Positions 55,421-63,465 of a stretch of 64,000 nt of DNA are shown piece after piece. The notes below the pieces were generated by a model, which saw only the letters and a list, made by a program, of their open reading frames with translations, made no database searches and had not been told where the DNA came from. Numbering within the stretch: position 1 is the stretch's first letter; every line of letters begins with the position of its first letter. The position numbers and the translations under genes were made by a program. The stretch is from contig CAWUIO010000021.1 in assembly GCA_963922455.1 (NCBI GenBank), positions 4,788 to 68,787 on the forward strand, read 5' to 3'. Source of the stretch: CAWUIO01 sp963922455 (GTDB lineage Bacteria; Bacteroidota; Bacteroidia; Cytophagales; Microscillaceae).

Positions 55421-55474
55421 CAGGGCAACCCTAAAACCATGTAATCGTACAAAATGATGGTTTGGGTTTGCCCT
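55421..55474. terminator. Imperfect long hairpin after the cystathionine beta-synthase gene
   Basis: CAGGGCAA pairs with TTGCCCTG, with further pairing of AAACCAT and ATGGTTT inside and small bulges. It lies about 30 bp after the stop codon. There is no T run on the plus strand, so it may be a terminator-like structure or an mRNA end-stabiliser. Confidence 0.45.
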
Positions 55475-55592
55475 GATTGCATTTACCAAGCCTCCCACTA
55501 CCCTACACAAACGCTTCTTTAAGAAGGCCCGGATTTCTAACCGGCTATCCAGGCTTATTTCCTAATAAACGTAGCTATGAATCTTATCGCGT

Positions 55593-57005
55593 ATGAAAAA
55601 GCAGGAGTATCTTCCCAGCCAGGATATTCATCTGAATGAAGTACATTATGTAGAAGATGAATTAATCCTTGTAAGCGCCGAGTCGCATTTTCAGCAAACC
55701 ATACCCCATTATATTAATTTAATCAACCATAAAGCCGAACCTACCCGGCATTTTGGCAATGCCACACTGGATGGGCTGCTCTTGGCCAACCAGGTAAAGC
55801 CCCTATCCATCAGCCGGGTGTTTATTGCGGAAAATGATGTAAAAAACCTCCTCATCCGAGGAAAAAACATACGAGAATTTGATTTCTGCCAAAATTATTC
55901 GGACGAAGAAAATATCGGTAAATTTTCCCGGACGTTTATACTTAAAATAGAAGATTACGGCCCCCCTTTGGAAATACTCTGCCAAAAGTTGATGGAATCG
56001 CCAGCTATCGAGGAAGCCTATCCTAATTACCTGAGCGAAATTGCCAGCCTAGACGTAGAAACTTTTTACGATCGGCAATGGAGCTTGGCTGCTATCCAGG
56101 GCAATGAAATATGGGACCTGGAACCGGGGCTTAATTCGGTAAAAATTGCCATACCCGATACGGGCATGGATATACACCACCCCAATTTGTTTGGCAAATG
56201 GCATAGCGGTTATGATTTTATCCGGCCTTCGCTTCAATTGACTAAGCGCTTCCGCCCTTTGGGCTTGGAAGGCAATGTTTTGGGAGAATTTAGCGATACG
56301 CACGGACACGGTACCCAAATGGCTGGGATCATGGCGGCCAACCATTCGGTTAAGCAAGGCATAAAAGGCTTGGCCCGAGATTGTAAGCTCCTGCCCCTGC
56401 GGGCCCTGTTTTCGGCCTTGGACCAGCAACAACAAAAAACGGTAGCGATGGGCTGTGCCTCCGACGTAGATGCGGCCCTTAAATTTGCCATCGATGCCGG
56501 AGCCGAGTTGATCTACTTAGGATTTACCCATACAGCCCAGATGCACCGATCTGTTTTGGAATACGCTTACAATAAAAATGTCTGCCTGGTTGGGGCCGTG
56601 GGAAACCACGGGAGTCAAAAAGCCTTATACCCCGCTGCCTACAAAAAGGTACTGGCGGTTGGGGCTACGACTCCTGGATTAGACCGGGCTGCCTTCTCCA
56701 ATTTTGGCAAAGACTACTTCCCTATGGTAATGGCCCCTGGAGAAAATATTATAAGCCTCAACCTGCCGCAGCAATATGGGCAAGTACGGGGCACCTCGGC
56801 AGCGGCGGCTATGGTATGTGGCTTATGTGCTCTACTTATCAGCGTGGCCAAGCGAAAAAAAGCCAAGTACAGCCCAGATGATATTTACAGGATAATCTGT
56901 CAAACCTGTATCCCTCCCAAACACGATAGCCACCGAGCTTTTTGGGGAGATGGATTAGTGCAAGCAAAAGAGGCCCTGCAACTGGCCCAAAGCACCTTTC
57001 TATAA
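55593..57005 (+). CDS. Subtilisin-family (S8) protease without signal peptide
   Basis: A 470-residue protein. The first ~150 residues are a propeptide-like domain (EDELILVSAESHFQQ, RVFIAENDVKNLL). The S8 catalytic domain (about 165-455) has Asp189 in PDTGMDIHH, His239 in HGHGTQMAG and Ser402 in RGTSAAAAM (the usual GTSMAAP is altered). The oxyanion-hole region Asn is in GAVGNHGS. No signal peptide is visible at the start MKKQEYLPSQD, so it is either intracellular, exported by another route or carried by a bound partner. All three catalytic residues are present. Confidence 0.88.
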   Translation: MKKQEYLPSQDIHLNEVHYVEDELILVSAESHFQQTIPHYINLINHKAEPTRHFGNATLDGLLLANQVKPLSISRVFIAENDVKNLLIRGKNIREFDFCQNYSDEENIGKFSRTFILKIEDYGPPLEILCQKLMESPAIEEAYPNYLSEIASLDVETFYDRQWSLAAIQGNEIWDLEPGLNSVKIAIPDTGMDIHHPNLFGKWHSGYDFIRPSLQLTKRFRPLGLEGNVLGEFSDTHGHGTQMAGIMAANHSVKQGIKGLARDCKLLPLRALFSALDQQQQKTVAMGCASDVDAALKFAIDAGAELIYLGFTHTAQMHRSVLEYAYNKNVCLVGAVGNHGSQKALYPAAYKKVLAVGATTPGLDRAAFSNFGKDYFPMVMAPGENIISLNLPQQYGQVRGTSAAAAMVCGLCALLISVAKRKKAKYSPDDIYRIICQTCIPPKHDSHRAFWGDGLVQAKEALQLAQSTFL

Positions 57006-57053
57006 AAGTATCCCTAAGAGCCACCCCGCTCCCTTGGGCAATTCTCAGATGAT

Positions 57054-57185
57054 GGCTTAGGGATGGAACGGCATGTTTGAGCTCGTGGGGCCTTGCGCGG
57101 AATGGCAGCGAGTAGTGAGAGCCCGACCCGCGCCTGGCACTGGGGGCCTTTTTTTGCCCCGATTTTTTTTGCGCGGGGAAGCCCC
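57054..57185 (+). repeat. Covarying intergenic repeat, copy 11 (forward)
   Basis: End helix: GGCTT (57054-57058) with AAGCC (57179-57183). Variable arm: CCCGCGC (57127-57133) with GCGCGGG (57171-57177), loop 37 nt. The 73-aa ORF starting at 57073 is an artefact of this element. Confidence 0.85.
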
Positions 57186-57394
57186 ATTCTTTATTATAGT
57201 ATCATCCTACTGGGTGGCATATCGCTTCAAACCCGTGACGTATGAAGCAAAAACAGTCTTTTTTTTACAAGCATTTTTTTTCAAAATGAGGTAGGAAAAG
57301 GGGAGAAAATACGTTTATGAAGAAAAATAGCTGTTTTTGAAAGTTTAGCTCAATTATTGCTCATAGCTTGTCAATATTTTAAGCAAATACCACT

Positions 57395-58666
57395 ATGTCA
57401 CACAATATGATCCGCGAATGTATAGGTACTTTCTTTCTTTTTGCGCTTAGCGTGCCCGCTTTAGTTGCCCAAGAAAGCCTAGAAGCCCAAATTCAAAACC
57501 AAAACCGTGAATTAGAATTACTGCAAGGCAAGATGACTCAAATTCAAACTGAAATTGAGGATTTGAAGCTACAGGTGACCCGACGAGACCTGCTACGCTA
57601 TGGCCTGCCCAAATTAGCTCCCGATGAAAAGTTGATCCAACACGCCGCCATGTGCCTGGTATACTCAGAAGAACACGAGCAAGCCCGCTGGGTGGCCCAT
57701 ATGATCTTGCCGGATGTGATTCAAGGGAATTACGGCCGGAGTAATGATTTTCGCCCTGACCCGATGATTGCCAGCGGCTCGGCCATCGAGCAAGACTATT
57801 TTTTAAAAGAATTGGGGCCGGATAGCAATTATATTTATGATGGTTTTGGCTATGACCGGGGCCATTTGGCTCCTAGTGCCGATTTTAGATGGTCGCCCCA
57901 GGCTTTGAGTGAGAGTTATTTTTACTCGAATATGTCGCCCCAAGTACCCGCCCTCAACCGGGAAGGCTGGGCTGAGCTGGAAAATATGCTCCGCGAGTAC
58001 GTGCGTAGCCACCCCCAAGCCCCACTGTATGTCGTAACCGGCCCGGTACTGGAAGTCAATTTACCAAAGATAGCGCGTAGTGTAAACGGGGTGAGCATCC
58101 CGAAGCAATATTTTAAGGTGATCGTAGACCTTGCCCAAAAGAAAGGGATTGCCTTTTTGGTACCCAATGATGAACTACGCTACCCTATTGAGCACTATGC
58201 CATGTCTATTAAAGATTTGGAAAAAATCACTGGTTTGGATTTTTACGAAAAATTAGACGGGGCCCTCGAAGCAGAGATTGAGGGACAAAAAGACCCTAAA
58301 TGGTGGCTACCCGATAGAGAAAAAGAGGATGTTAGCCCCTTGGACCCATTAAGCTTGCCCCGAAATACCTTCAATACCATTCAGGCTAAATTATATGCCA
58401 ACTCCGGAGAAAAAATCAAGGTGCGGGGAACCGTCGTATCTAGTAAATTATCTTCCAAGGGTAATATTTTTCTGAATTTGGATAAAAAATTTCCCAATCA
58501 GGTTTTTACGGTAACCATTTTTAGCCGGGAAGTCCAGAATTTTAGTTATGCCCCTCAAAAAGTTTTACTGGGAAAAGAGATAGAAGTGACAGGAAAGATA
58601 AGTGATTTTAATGGGGTGCCTTCCATGGTCATAGACAGTGAAAAATTGGTGGAAATTATCCGGTAA
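57395..58666 (+). CDS. Secreted DNA/RNA non-specific endonuclease with OB-like C-terminal domain
   Basis: A 423-residue protein with a signal peptide (MIRECIGTFFLFALSVPALVAQ) and a short coiled coil (LEAQIQNQNRELELLQGKMTQIQTEIEDL in part, about 28-60). The NUC domain (about 80-300) has the DRGH motif with His157 in YDRGHLAPSAD, YFYSNMSPQVPALNR, and VVTGPVL. Its C-terminal ~100 residues (VRGTVVSSKLSSKGNIFLNL, EIEVTGKISDFNGVPSMVI) look like an OB-fold nucleic-acid-binding domain. It should degrade extracellular nucleic acids. The OB fold may hold substrate. Confidence 0.9.
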   Translation: MSHNMIRECIGTFFLFALSVPALVAQESLEAQIQNQNRELELLQGKMTQIQTEIEDLKLQVTRRDLLRYGLPKLAPDEKLIQHAAMCLVYSEEHEQARWVAHMILPDVIQGNYGRSNDFRPDPMIASGSAIEQDYFLKELGPDSNYIYDGFGYDRGHLAPSADFRWSPQALSESYFYSNMSPQVPALNREGWAELENMLREYVRSHPQAPLYVVTGPVLEVNLPKIARSVNGVSIPKQYFKVIVDLAQKKGIAFLVPNDELRYPIEHYAMSIKDLEKITGLDFYEKLDGALEAEIEGQKDPKWWLPDREKEDVSPLDPLSLPRNTFNTIQAKLYANSGEKIKVRGTVVSSKLSSKGNIFLNLDKKFPNQVFTVTIFSREVQNFSYAPQKVLLGKEIEVTGKISDFNGVPSMVIDSEKLVEIIR

Positions 58667-59029
58667 TTTGGGCAAAACCCCTATAAAAGATAAATGGAGG
58701 CCGCTCATGCGCCTCCAATATCCTTCAACCAGCTATGGAAAGAAAGACTATAATGAGCAGAAACCAGCCCTAAATATGTCTGCTCTAGTCCGTGACGAAA
58801 GTAGAAGATATTTTATTTAAATCAAAGAAATTGAATCTTTTTATTTCAGATTTCGTAGGCCCCATTGGCTAAATCATTGATCCCCAAATTGTTCCCTTTT
58901 TAATTAATTTTTAAGCTTTTTTAGCATTTTTTAGACAATTATTACGCCCAAAAATGAAATTTCGCTGCCTTTGGAACTTTCAAGGCTCAAATGAGCTTAT
59001 ATAATCAGATTATATCATAATACATTCAT
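58667..59029. other. Intergenic region before the persulfide module
   Basis: A 363-bp spacer. A 7-bp hairpin (TGGAGGC 58695-58701 / GCCTCCA 58711-58717) after the nuclease gene may be a weak terminator. TGCCTTTG at 58966-58973 is a near -7 element, and the operator palindrome listed next follows. The short ORF at 58638-58820 is not supported. Confidence 0.5.
58999..59015. promoter_or_regulatory. Perfect 17-bp palindromic operator for the ArsR-family repressor
   Basis: ATATAATC-A-GATTATAT is a perfect inverted repeat ending 14 bp before the ATG at 59030 and downstream of the near -7 element at 58966. AT-rich palindromes of this kind are bound by ArsR-family repressors such as BigR, so autoregulation is likely. 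No equally good second copy was found before the next gene. Confidence 0.7.
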
Positions 59030-59341
59030 ATGAACGAGAGCAGTACGCAAACTAGACTAGACGTAGAAAAACTCAAGCGAGTAGCCGAAGTACTGAAAGC
59101 CATTGCCCACCCGGTACGCTTGAATGTATTGGAAGAACTGCGGGAGCATAAAACCCTCACCGTGAGCGAACTGATGAAGAAAACCAACACGGAGCAATCC
59201 CTCCTTTCCAACCACCTGATCAAGATGAAAGACAAGGGTATTTTAAAGTCCAACCGCATCCAAAAAAATATATATTATTCCTTGACCGACGAAAGTCTCT
59301 TAAAAATTTTCACCTGCATGGAAGATTGTAGTGTGATCTGA
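59030..59341 (+). CDS. ArsR-family transcriptional repressor, probably persulfide-responsive
   Basis: A 103-residue protein with an ArsR winged helix: AEVLKAIAHPVRLNVLEELR, then TVSELMKKTNTEQSLLSNHLIKMKDKGIL and a wing with IQKNIYYSLTDESL. There is no metal-binding cluster in alpha-3 (ELMKKTNTEQSLLS has no Cys), so it is not a classic arsenic or metal sensor. Two cysteines close to the C-terminus (CMEDC) could form a disulfide or tetrasulfide switch, as in BigR/SqrR, although those proteins carry their reactive Cys pair elsewhere. The gene precedes the persulfide dioxygenase by 88 bp. Confidence 0.85.
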   Translation: MNESSTQTRLDVEKLKRVAEVLKAIAHPVRLNVLEELREHKTLTVSELMKKTNTEQSLLSNHLIKMKDKGILKSNRIQKNIYYSLTDESLLKIFTCMEDCSVI

Positions 59342-59429
59342 ATTTTTTTGGGAAATTACATTTACAAATCAACATATATACATTTAAGAGCCTCTGGGCT
59401 CCTTCTACCCTTTAAACTTTGTCTATAGT

Positions 59430-60833
59430 ATGAAAATTGAGCAAATTTATACCGGTTGTTTAGCCCAAGGAGCCTATTATATTGAGAGTGAAGGCCAAGT
59501 GGCTATTATTGACCCCCTGCGCGAAACCAGTCCCTATATCGAGCGGGCCCAGGAAAACAAGGATACCATTCGCTATATTTTTGAGACCCATTTTCATGCC
59601 GACTTCGTATCGGGCCACGTAGACCTAGCCCAGAAAACTGGGGCGGACATTATTTATGGGCCGGGCGCTCAAACAGACTACCCCATTACCCAGGCCCAAG
59701 ATGGGCAAGTCTTCGAGCTGGGCCAAGTTAAAATTAAAGTATTGCACACTCCCGGCCATACCCTTGAAAGCAGTTCCTACCTACTACTAGATGAACATGA
59801 TAAGCCCCACGCGCTCTTCACCGGGGACACCCTGTTTATCGGCGATGTGGGCCGTCCTGATTTGGCCCAAAAGTCTGATTTGAACCAGGAAGATTTGGCG
59901 GGCATGCTTTATGACTCCTTAGAGAACAAGATAAAACCCCTCCCCGACTCGGTAATCATCTACCCAGCCCACGGGGCAGGTTCGGCTTGTGGCAAGAACA
60001 TGAGCAAGGAAACCTACGATACCTTGGGCCACCAAAAAGAGGTAAACTACGCCTTAAAAGCCAAAGACCGGGCAAGCTTTATTGCCCAGGTAACCGAGGG
60101 ACTCCTCCCTCCTCCCCATTACTTCCCGCAAAATGTGATGCTCAATAAAAAGGGATATGACTCTCTAGACCAAGTTTTAGAAACTGGATTAATCCCCCTC
60201 AGTCCCGAAAAATTTGAAGAAATTGCCAATCAGGAAGGAGCTTTGGTTTTGGATACCCGCAGTCCGCAAAGTTTTGCCGACGGGTTTATTCCCAATTCTA
60301 TCTTTATTGGCATTGATGGTTCATTTGCCCCCTGGGTAGGCACCCTCATCCCCAGCTTGCAGCAGCCACTCTTGTTGCTCACCGATCCGGGACGGGAAGA
60401 AGAAGTGATTACGCGCTTGGCCCGGGTAGGTTACGACCGCACCTTGGGTTACTTAGAGGGCAGCTTTGCCGCTTGGCAGGCCGCTGGCAAAGAAGTAGAT
60501 CAGATCAGCGATGTAGAGGCGAGCGAGTTGGCTAGCAAGCTTCAAAATAAGGAAACTGTATCTATTCTAGACGTGCGTAAACCGGGAGAATATACGAGCC
60601 AGCACGTAGTGGGGGCCCAAAACTTTCCACTTGACTACATCAACAAGCATATGGGCAAATTAGACCGCCAGCAGCCCTATTATGTACACTGTGCCGGGGG
60701 ATACCGCTCTATGATTGCGGCTTCTATCCTCAAAGCCCGGGGTTTTGACCATATAATAAATGTTCTTGGGGGCATGGCCCAGATTGTAGAGACAGACATA
60801 GCTCTAGAAGAACAAGCCTGCGCCAATTCGTAG
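59430..60833 (+). CDS. CstB-like persulfide dioxygenase with two rhodanese domains
   Basis: A 467-residue protein. The N-terminal metallo-beta-lactamase/ETHE1-type dioxygenase domain (about 1-230) has THFHADFVSGH, HTPGHTLES, TGDTLFIGDVGRPDL and PAHGAGSACG. A first rhodanese domain (about 255-355, VLDTRSPQSFADGFIPNSI) has no active Cys (LLTDPGREEE) and is probably structural. A second (about 365-460) has the active Cys in YVHCAGGYRS. This three-domain order equals Staphylococcus CstB, which turns persulfides into thiosulfate. It detoxifies reactive sulfur using glutathione- or other low-molecular-weight persulfide. Likely controlled by the ArsR gene upstream. Confidence 0.93.
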   Translation: MKIEQIYTGCLAQGAYYIESEGQVAIIDPLRETSPYIERAQENKDTIRYIFETHFHADFVSGHVDLAQKTGADIIYGPGAQTDYPITQAQDGQVFELGQVKIKVLHTPGHTLESSSYLLLDEHDKPHALFTGDTLFIGDVGRPDLAQKSDLNQEDLAGMLYDSLENKIKPLPDSVIIYPAHGAGSACGKNMSKETYDTLGHQKEVNYALKAKDRASFIAQVTEGLLPPPHYFPQNVMLNKKGYDSLDQVLETGLIPLSPEKFEEIANQEGALVLDTRSPQSFADGFIPNSIFIGIDGSFAPWVGTLIPSLQQPLLLLTDPGREEEVITRLARVGYDRTLGYLEGSFAAWQAAGKEVDQISDVEASELASKLQNKETVSILDVRKPGEYTSQHVVGAQNFPLDYINKHMGKLDRQQPYYVHCAGGYRSMIAASILKARGFDHIINVLGGMAQIVETDIALEEQACANS

Positions 60834-60947
60834 TATCTTCGGGCCAAAGCCGTTCTCCCCAGACATTTCTCGGGCAATTTTGGGGGCCCGGCTTTCCCTT
60901 TTCCCCAATTTTTTGCAAATTGGCTTAATCAATTTTAAGCGAATACG

Positions 60948-61133
60948 ATGCAAGAAATAGACCCTCAACAGTACGCCCACATCGAGGCCCTCATTGGTGA
61001 TCCCGAAAGTGTCGTGGGTATTGATGCCAAAAAAACCCACATCCTCATCCTTCATAAACTGATGGAATTAGAAAAGCAAGTCCACGAAATCCACGAGCGG
61101 CTGGATGAGATGGAAAGTGCTCAAGAAGGCTAA
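60948..61133 (+). CDS. Small conserved-looking protein of unknown function
   Basis: A 61-residue protein starting at ATG 60948: MQEIDPQQYAHIEALIGDP, then SVVGIDAKKTHILILHKLMELEKQ and a short acidic coiled-coil tail (VHEIHERLDEMESAQEG). It has no signal peptide or membrane helix. It is small but the codon and residue pattern looks like a real protein. No name is recalled. Repeat copy 12 begins 23 bp after its stop. Confidence 0.6.
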   Translation: MQEIDPQQYAHIEALIGDPESVVGIDAKKTHILILHKLMELEKQVHEIHERLDEMESAQEG

Positions 61134-61156
61134 TCAAGGCCCTGCATACGGCCCTA

Positions 61157-61287
61157 GGGGCTTCCCCCGGCTTAAGTCATTCTTGTCCGGATGCGCAAGG
61201 GGTGCTGGCCGGGGTCGGGCTTTCGCTACTCGCTGCCTTTCCCCGCAGGCCCCAACGAGCTCAAACAGGCCGCTCTATCCCTAAGCC
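61157..61287 (-). repeat. Covarying intergenic repeat, copy 12 (reverse)
   Basis: End helix: GGGGCTT (61157-61163) with AAGCC (61283-61287). Variable arm: CCCCGGC (61165-61171) with GCCGGGG (61208-61214), loop 36 nt. It lies immediately before the truncated RHS gene, so it marks the boundary of the RHS island. Confidence 0.85.
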
Positions 61288-61304
61288 AAAAGGCCAATTC
61301 CTAG

Positions 61305-62234
61305 GCAAGTTTCGTCCGGGAGAACTACTATTATCCCTTTGGACTGAACTTGGCCGGGATTGAGAAGCAAGGGAGGCCGGAGCATAAGTTTCAGTATAAT
61401 GGCAAGGAGAAGCAGGAAGAGTTTGGGTTGAATTGGTTGGATTATGGAGCGAGGATGTATGATGCTCAGTTGGGAAGGTGGCATTCAGTTGATCCGCTAG
61501 CTGATGAAGCTTTCGATTGGACACCTTACCGTTATGGTTTCAATAATCCCATTAAATATATTGACCCCGATGGGCGATACGAGTTTACTGAAGAAACTTC
61601 AAAAGAGGATCGAGAAAGGATAACTGCAATTATAAATCAGACACAAAGTTTTCTTTTGTCAGAGGACGGTGCCGAAGCTTTGGAAGCCTTTACTCAACTT
61701 AGTGGAATAGAGCAGGGTAGTGACGAATGGAAAGCTTTATTCGAGGAAGGTGCAGGAGGTCTTTCAATTGATGTTTATGATCTAGGGGGAGAGGCTGGAA
61801 GTGCCCTAGATGATCAGAATATAGTGCTTGGTCCTGGGGCCTCAGGAGATGCCTTAGGTGTCACTATTTTGCACGAATATGTCCACATTGGCGATCTAAA
61901 AACAAAACGAAACGAAGGTGGAGAGTTTGAAGGCTCGGAAGGAGTGCCTGGGGTAGTTATTGGAGGTGAAGAATTTACAAAAGAAAGCCAAGTTAATGCG
62001 TTACAGGAGTTTCATGATAGCTACAAAGCCTATGTTGAGGGTATAGATGGGCCAAAAGCTGGTGAAAGAGTATCAAAAGATATCCAGAAAACATACAAGA
62101 AACATTTTTCAGATGGAAAAGCAACAGGTGTTGAATTGGGATATGCGGCAGAGAAAGCCATCTTTGGTGCTCCTGTGGTAACCCCAAAACAATATGAAGA
62201 TGCAGGAAAAAGGCTAGGAGTTTCTGATAAATAA
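61305..62234 (+). CDS. Orphan RHS core plus C-terminal toxin tip with HExxH metallopeptidase-like motif
   Basis: The open frame begins right after a TAG at 61302-61304. No ATG is present, and the first alternative start is TTG at 61350, giving 294 residues. The frame from 61305 reads NYYYPFGLNLAGIEKQG, then F-Q-Y-N-G-K-E, NWLDYGARMYDAQLGRWHSVDP and YRYGFNNPIKYIDPDGR, the end of an RHS repeat core with the usual cut point before the toxin. The RHS N-terminus is missing. The C-terminal toxin part (about 100-294) has LHEYVHIGD (HExxH) near residue 175 of the 294, typical of a zinc-metallopeptidase-type toxin. It is a silent or translocatable tip, unlike a full RHS. Base composition is more AT-rich than its neighbours. 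Confidence 0.8.
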   Translation, partial: ASFVRENYYYPFGLNLAGIEKQGRPEHKFQYNGKEKQEEFGLNWLDYGARMYDAQLGRWHSVDPLADEAFDWTPYRYGFNNPIKYIDPDGRYEFTEETSKEDRERITAIINQTQSFLLSEDGAEALEAFTQLSGIEQGSDEWKALFEEGAGGLSIDVYDLGGEAGSALDDQNIVLGPGASGDALGVTILHEYVHIGDLKTKRNEGGEFEGSEGVPGVVIGGEEFTKESQVNALQEFHDSYKAYVEGIDGPKAGERVSKDIQKTYKKHFSDGKATGVELGYAAEKAIFGAPVVTPKQYEDAGKRLGVSDK

Positions 62235-62245
62235 AAGCAAATAAT

Positions 62246-62932
62246 ATGATTAAAATTATAATAATATGCTCTTTCACTATAGGAGTAAGTATCACCTCCT
62301 TTGCTCAAGTAATTGATTCTTCGGGAATTATACGTGATAGTTCTGAAGATATAGGTGAAATAGCTAGAGAGTACTATCGTAATCTAAGAAAAGTTAGCGA
62401 TACAGTCTTGATGATCAGACAGACTCACGGAAAATGCCTAGATAATATCGATAATGTGGCTAGCAATTATCTGTATATATATTTAGTGCATGGTAGAATG
62501 TATCTTAAAGAATTCTACTTAATGACTGGAAAGAATATAAGAGGAACAGCTTTTACGAAAACGATTGAGGTAAAGGATACTTCCAAGGAGTCCATTCAAA
62601 AAACAATTCTTAGAATACCTAAGATGGTAAATTATAGTGCTAATCCAGGTAGGTTTAATCATAAGTCAAAAAGAAACGGTAAGTGTCCTCGAGATTGGTG
62701 GCTTTCAGAGCTATATATCAATGACGGAGATCCCAGTACATTTGAAATGCAGAAACGTTCTATTATTAATCCTATTCGTCCCCTGACAAAAAGAGGTGAG
62801 AAATATACTCGTATGGACATGATTAAAGAGAGAAAATTAATAAAGAAGCTATTTCGGTTAGTTGAAGAACAGAATAAATATTATGATAGTATACCCCCAT
62901 TCGGAAAAAAGCTCATAGTGGAAGCAAAATAG
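62246..62932 (+). CDS. Candidate immunity protein for the RHS toxin
   Basis: A 228-residue protein starting 11 bp after the RHS tip. It has a signal peptide (MIKIIIICSFTIGVSITSFAQ), so it would act in the periplasm. The remainder is helix-rich with basic patches (KSKRNGKCPRDWWLSELYINDG). The family is not recognised. Its position directly behind a toxin tip and its export argue for immunity against the toxin, but no direct evidence exists. Confidence 0.6.
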   Translation: MIKIIIICSFTIGVSITSFAQVIDSSGIIRDSSEDIGEIAREYYRNLRKVSDTVLMIRQTHGKCLDNIDNVASNYLYIYLVHGRMYLKEFYLMTGKNIRGTAFTKTIEVKDTSKESIQKTILRIPKMVNYSANPGRFNHKSKRNGKCPRDWWLSELYINDGDPSTFEMQKRSIINPIRPLTKRGEKYTRMDMIKERKLIKKLFRLVEEQNKYYDSIPPFGKKLIVEAK

Positions 62933-63460
62933 ATCCCTGATGGAACCACACTTGTATCTGGGGTTGCCTTAGATACACCAAACTCAGTTGGAGGTCAAGT
63001 TGGGAAGACTATTGGAGATGGAATAAGCACAATCCAAGGTATTGGAGAAATTATTGTAGGTACAGGAGGTGAAGTTTTAGGAGGAGGTGTTTCTTTGACT
63101 GGTGCAGGAGCATTAGTGGGAGTGCCCACAGCTTTGGCAGCTCCAGCCCTACAAGGACACGGAACTAATACAGTTTGGAATGGACTTAGAGGACTTGTCA
63201 ACGATCTTTTAGGAGGGAATAATGGGAGAGTGAACGCTAGTAGAAATAGTAGAGAAAAAGCCAAGGGTTATGGAGATAAGGCACAAGACCAACTAGAAGG
63301 AATTGAAGAAGCTCAAAATAATGCTGTTAAAACAAAGAAAGAAGGGCAGAAAAAACAAAATAAGATTAAAAGTATAAACAAAAGCAAGCAAAATTTAACA
63401 AAAAAACTTAAAGAAATTGACAATTTAGATGATGCTGAAGAATTGTTCCCAAAAGAGTAA
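62933..63460 (+). pseudogene. Second orphan RHS/polymorphic-toxin tip (no start codon)
   Basis: A frame open from the codon after the immunity gene's TAG, with no ATG until at least 63095 (a TTG; 121 residues from there). The upstream part reads L-D-T-P-N-S-V-G-G-Q-V-G-K-T-I-G-D-G-I and continues as TIQGIGEIIVGTGGEV. It then runs into LTGAGALVGVPTALAAPA and a Lys-rich tail. This Gly-rich hydrophobic segment is typical of the pre-toxin linker in RHS/polymorphic toxins. The tail may be a small basic toxin, but no catalytic motif is visible. It looks like a displaced cassette that needs recombination to be expressed. Confidence 0.6.
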
Positions 63461-63465
63461 TTATT

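Noticed and set aside
57073..57294. ORF of 73 codons overlying repeat copy 11
   Set aside because: Produced by the repeat plus low-complexity Phe codons; not a gene.
5920..61287. The twelve repeats as a CRISPR array
   Set aside because: They are dispersed over 55 kb, occur in both orientations, are ~130 bp long and have no spacer array or cas genes.
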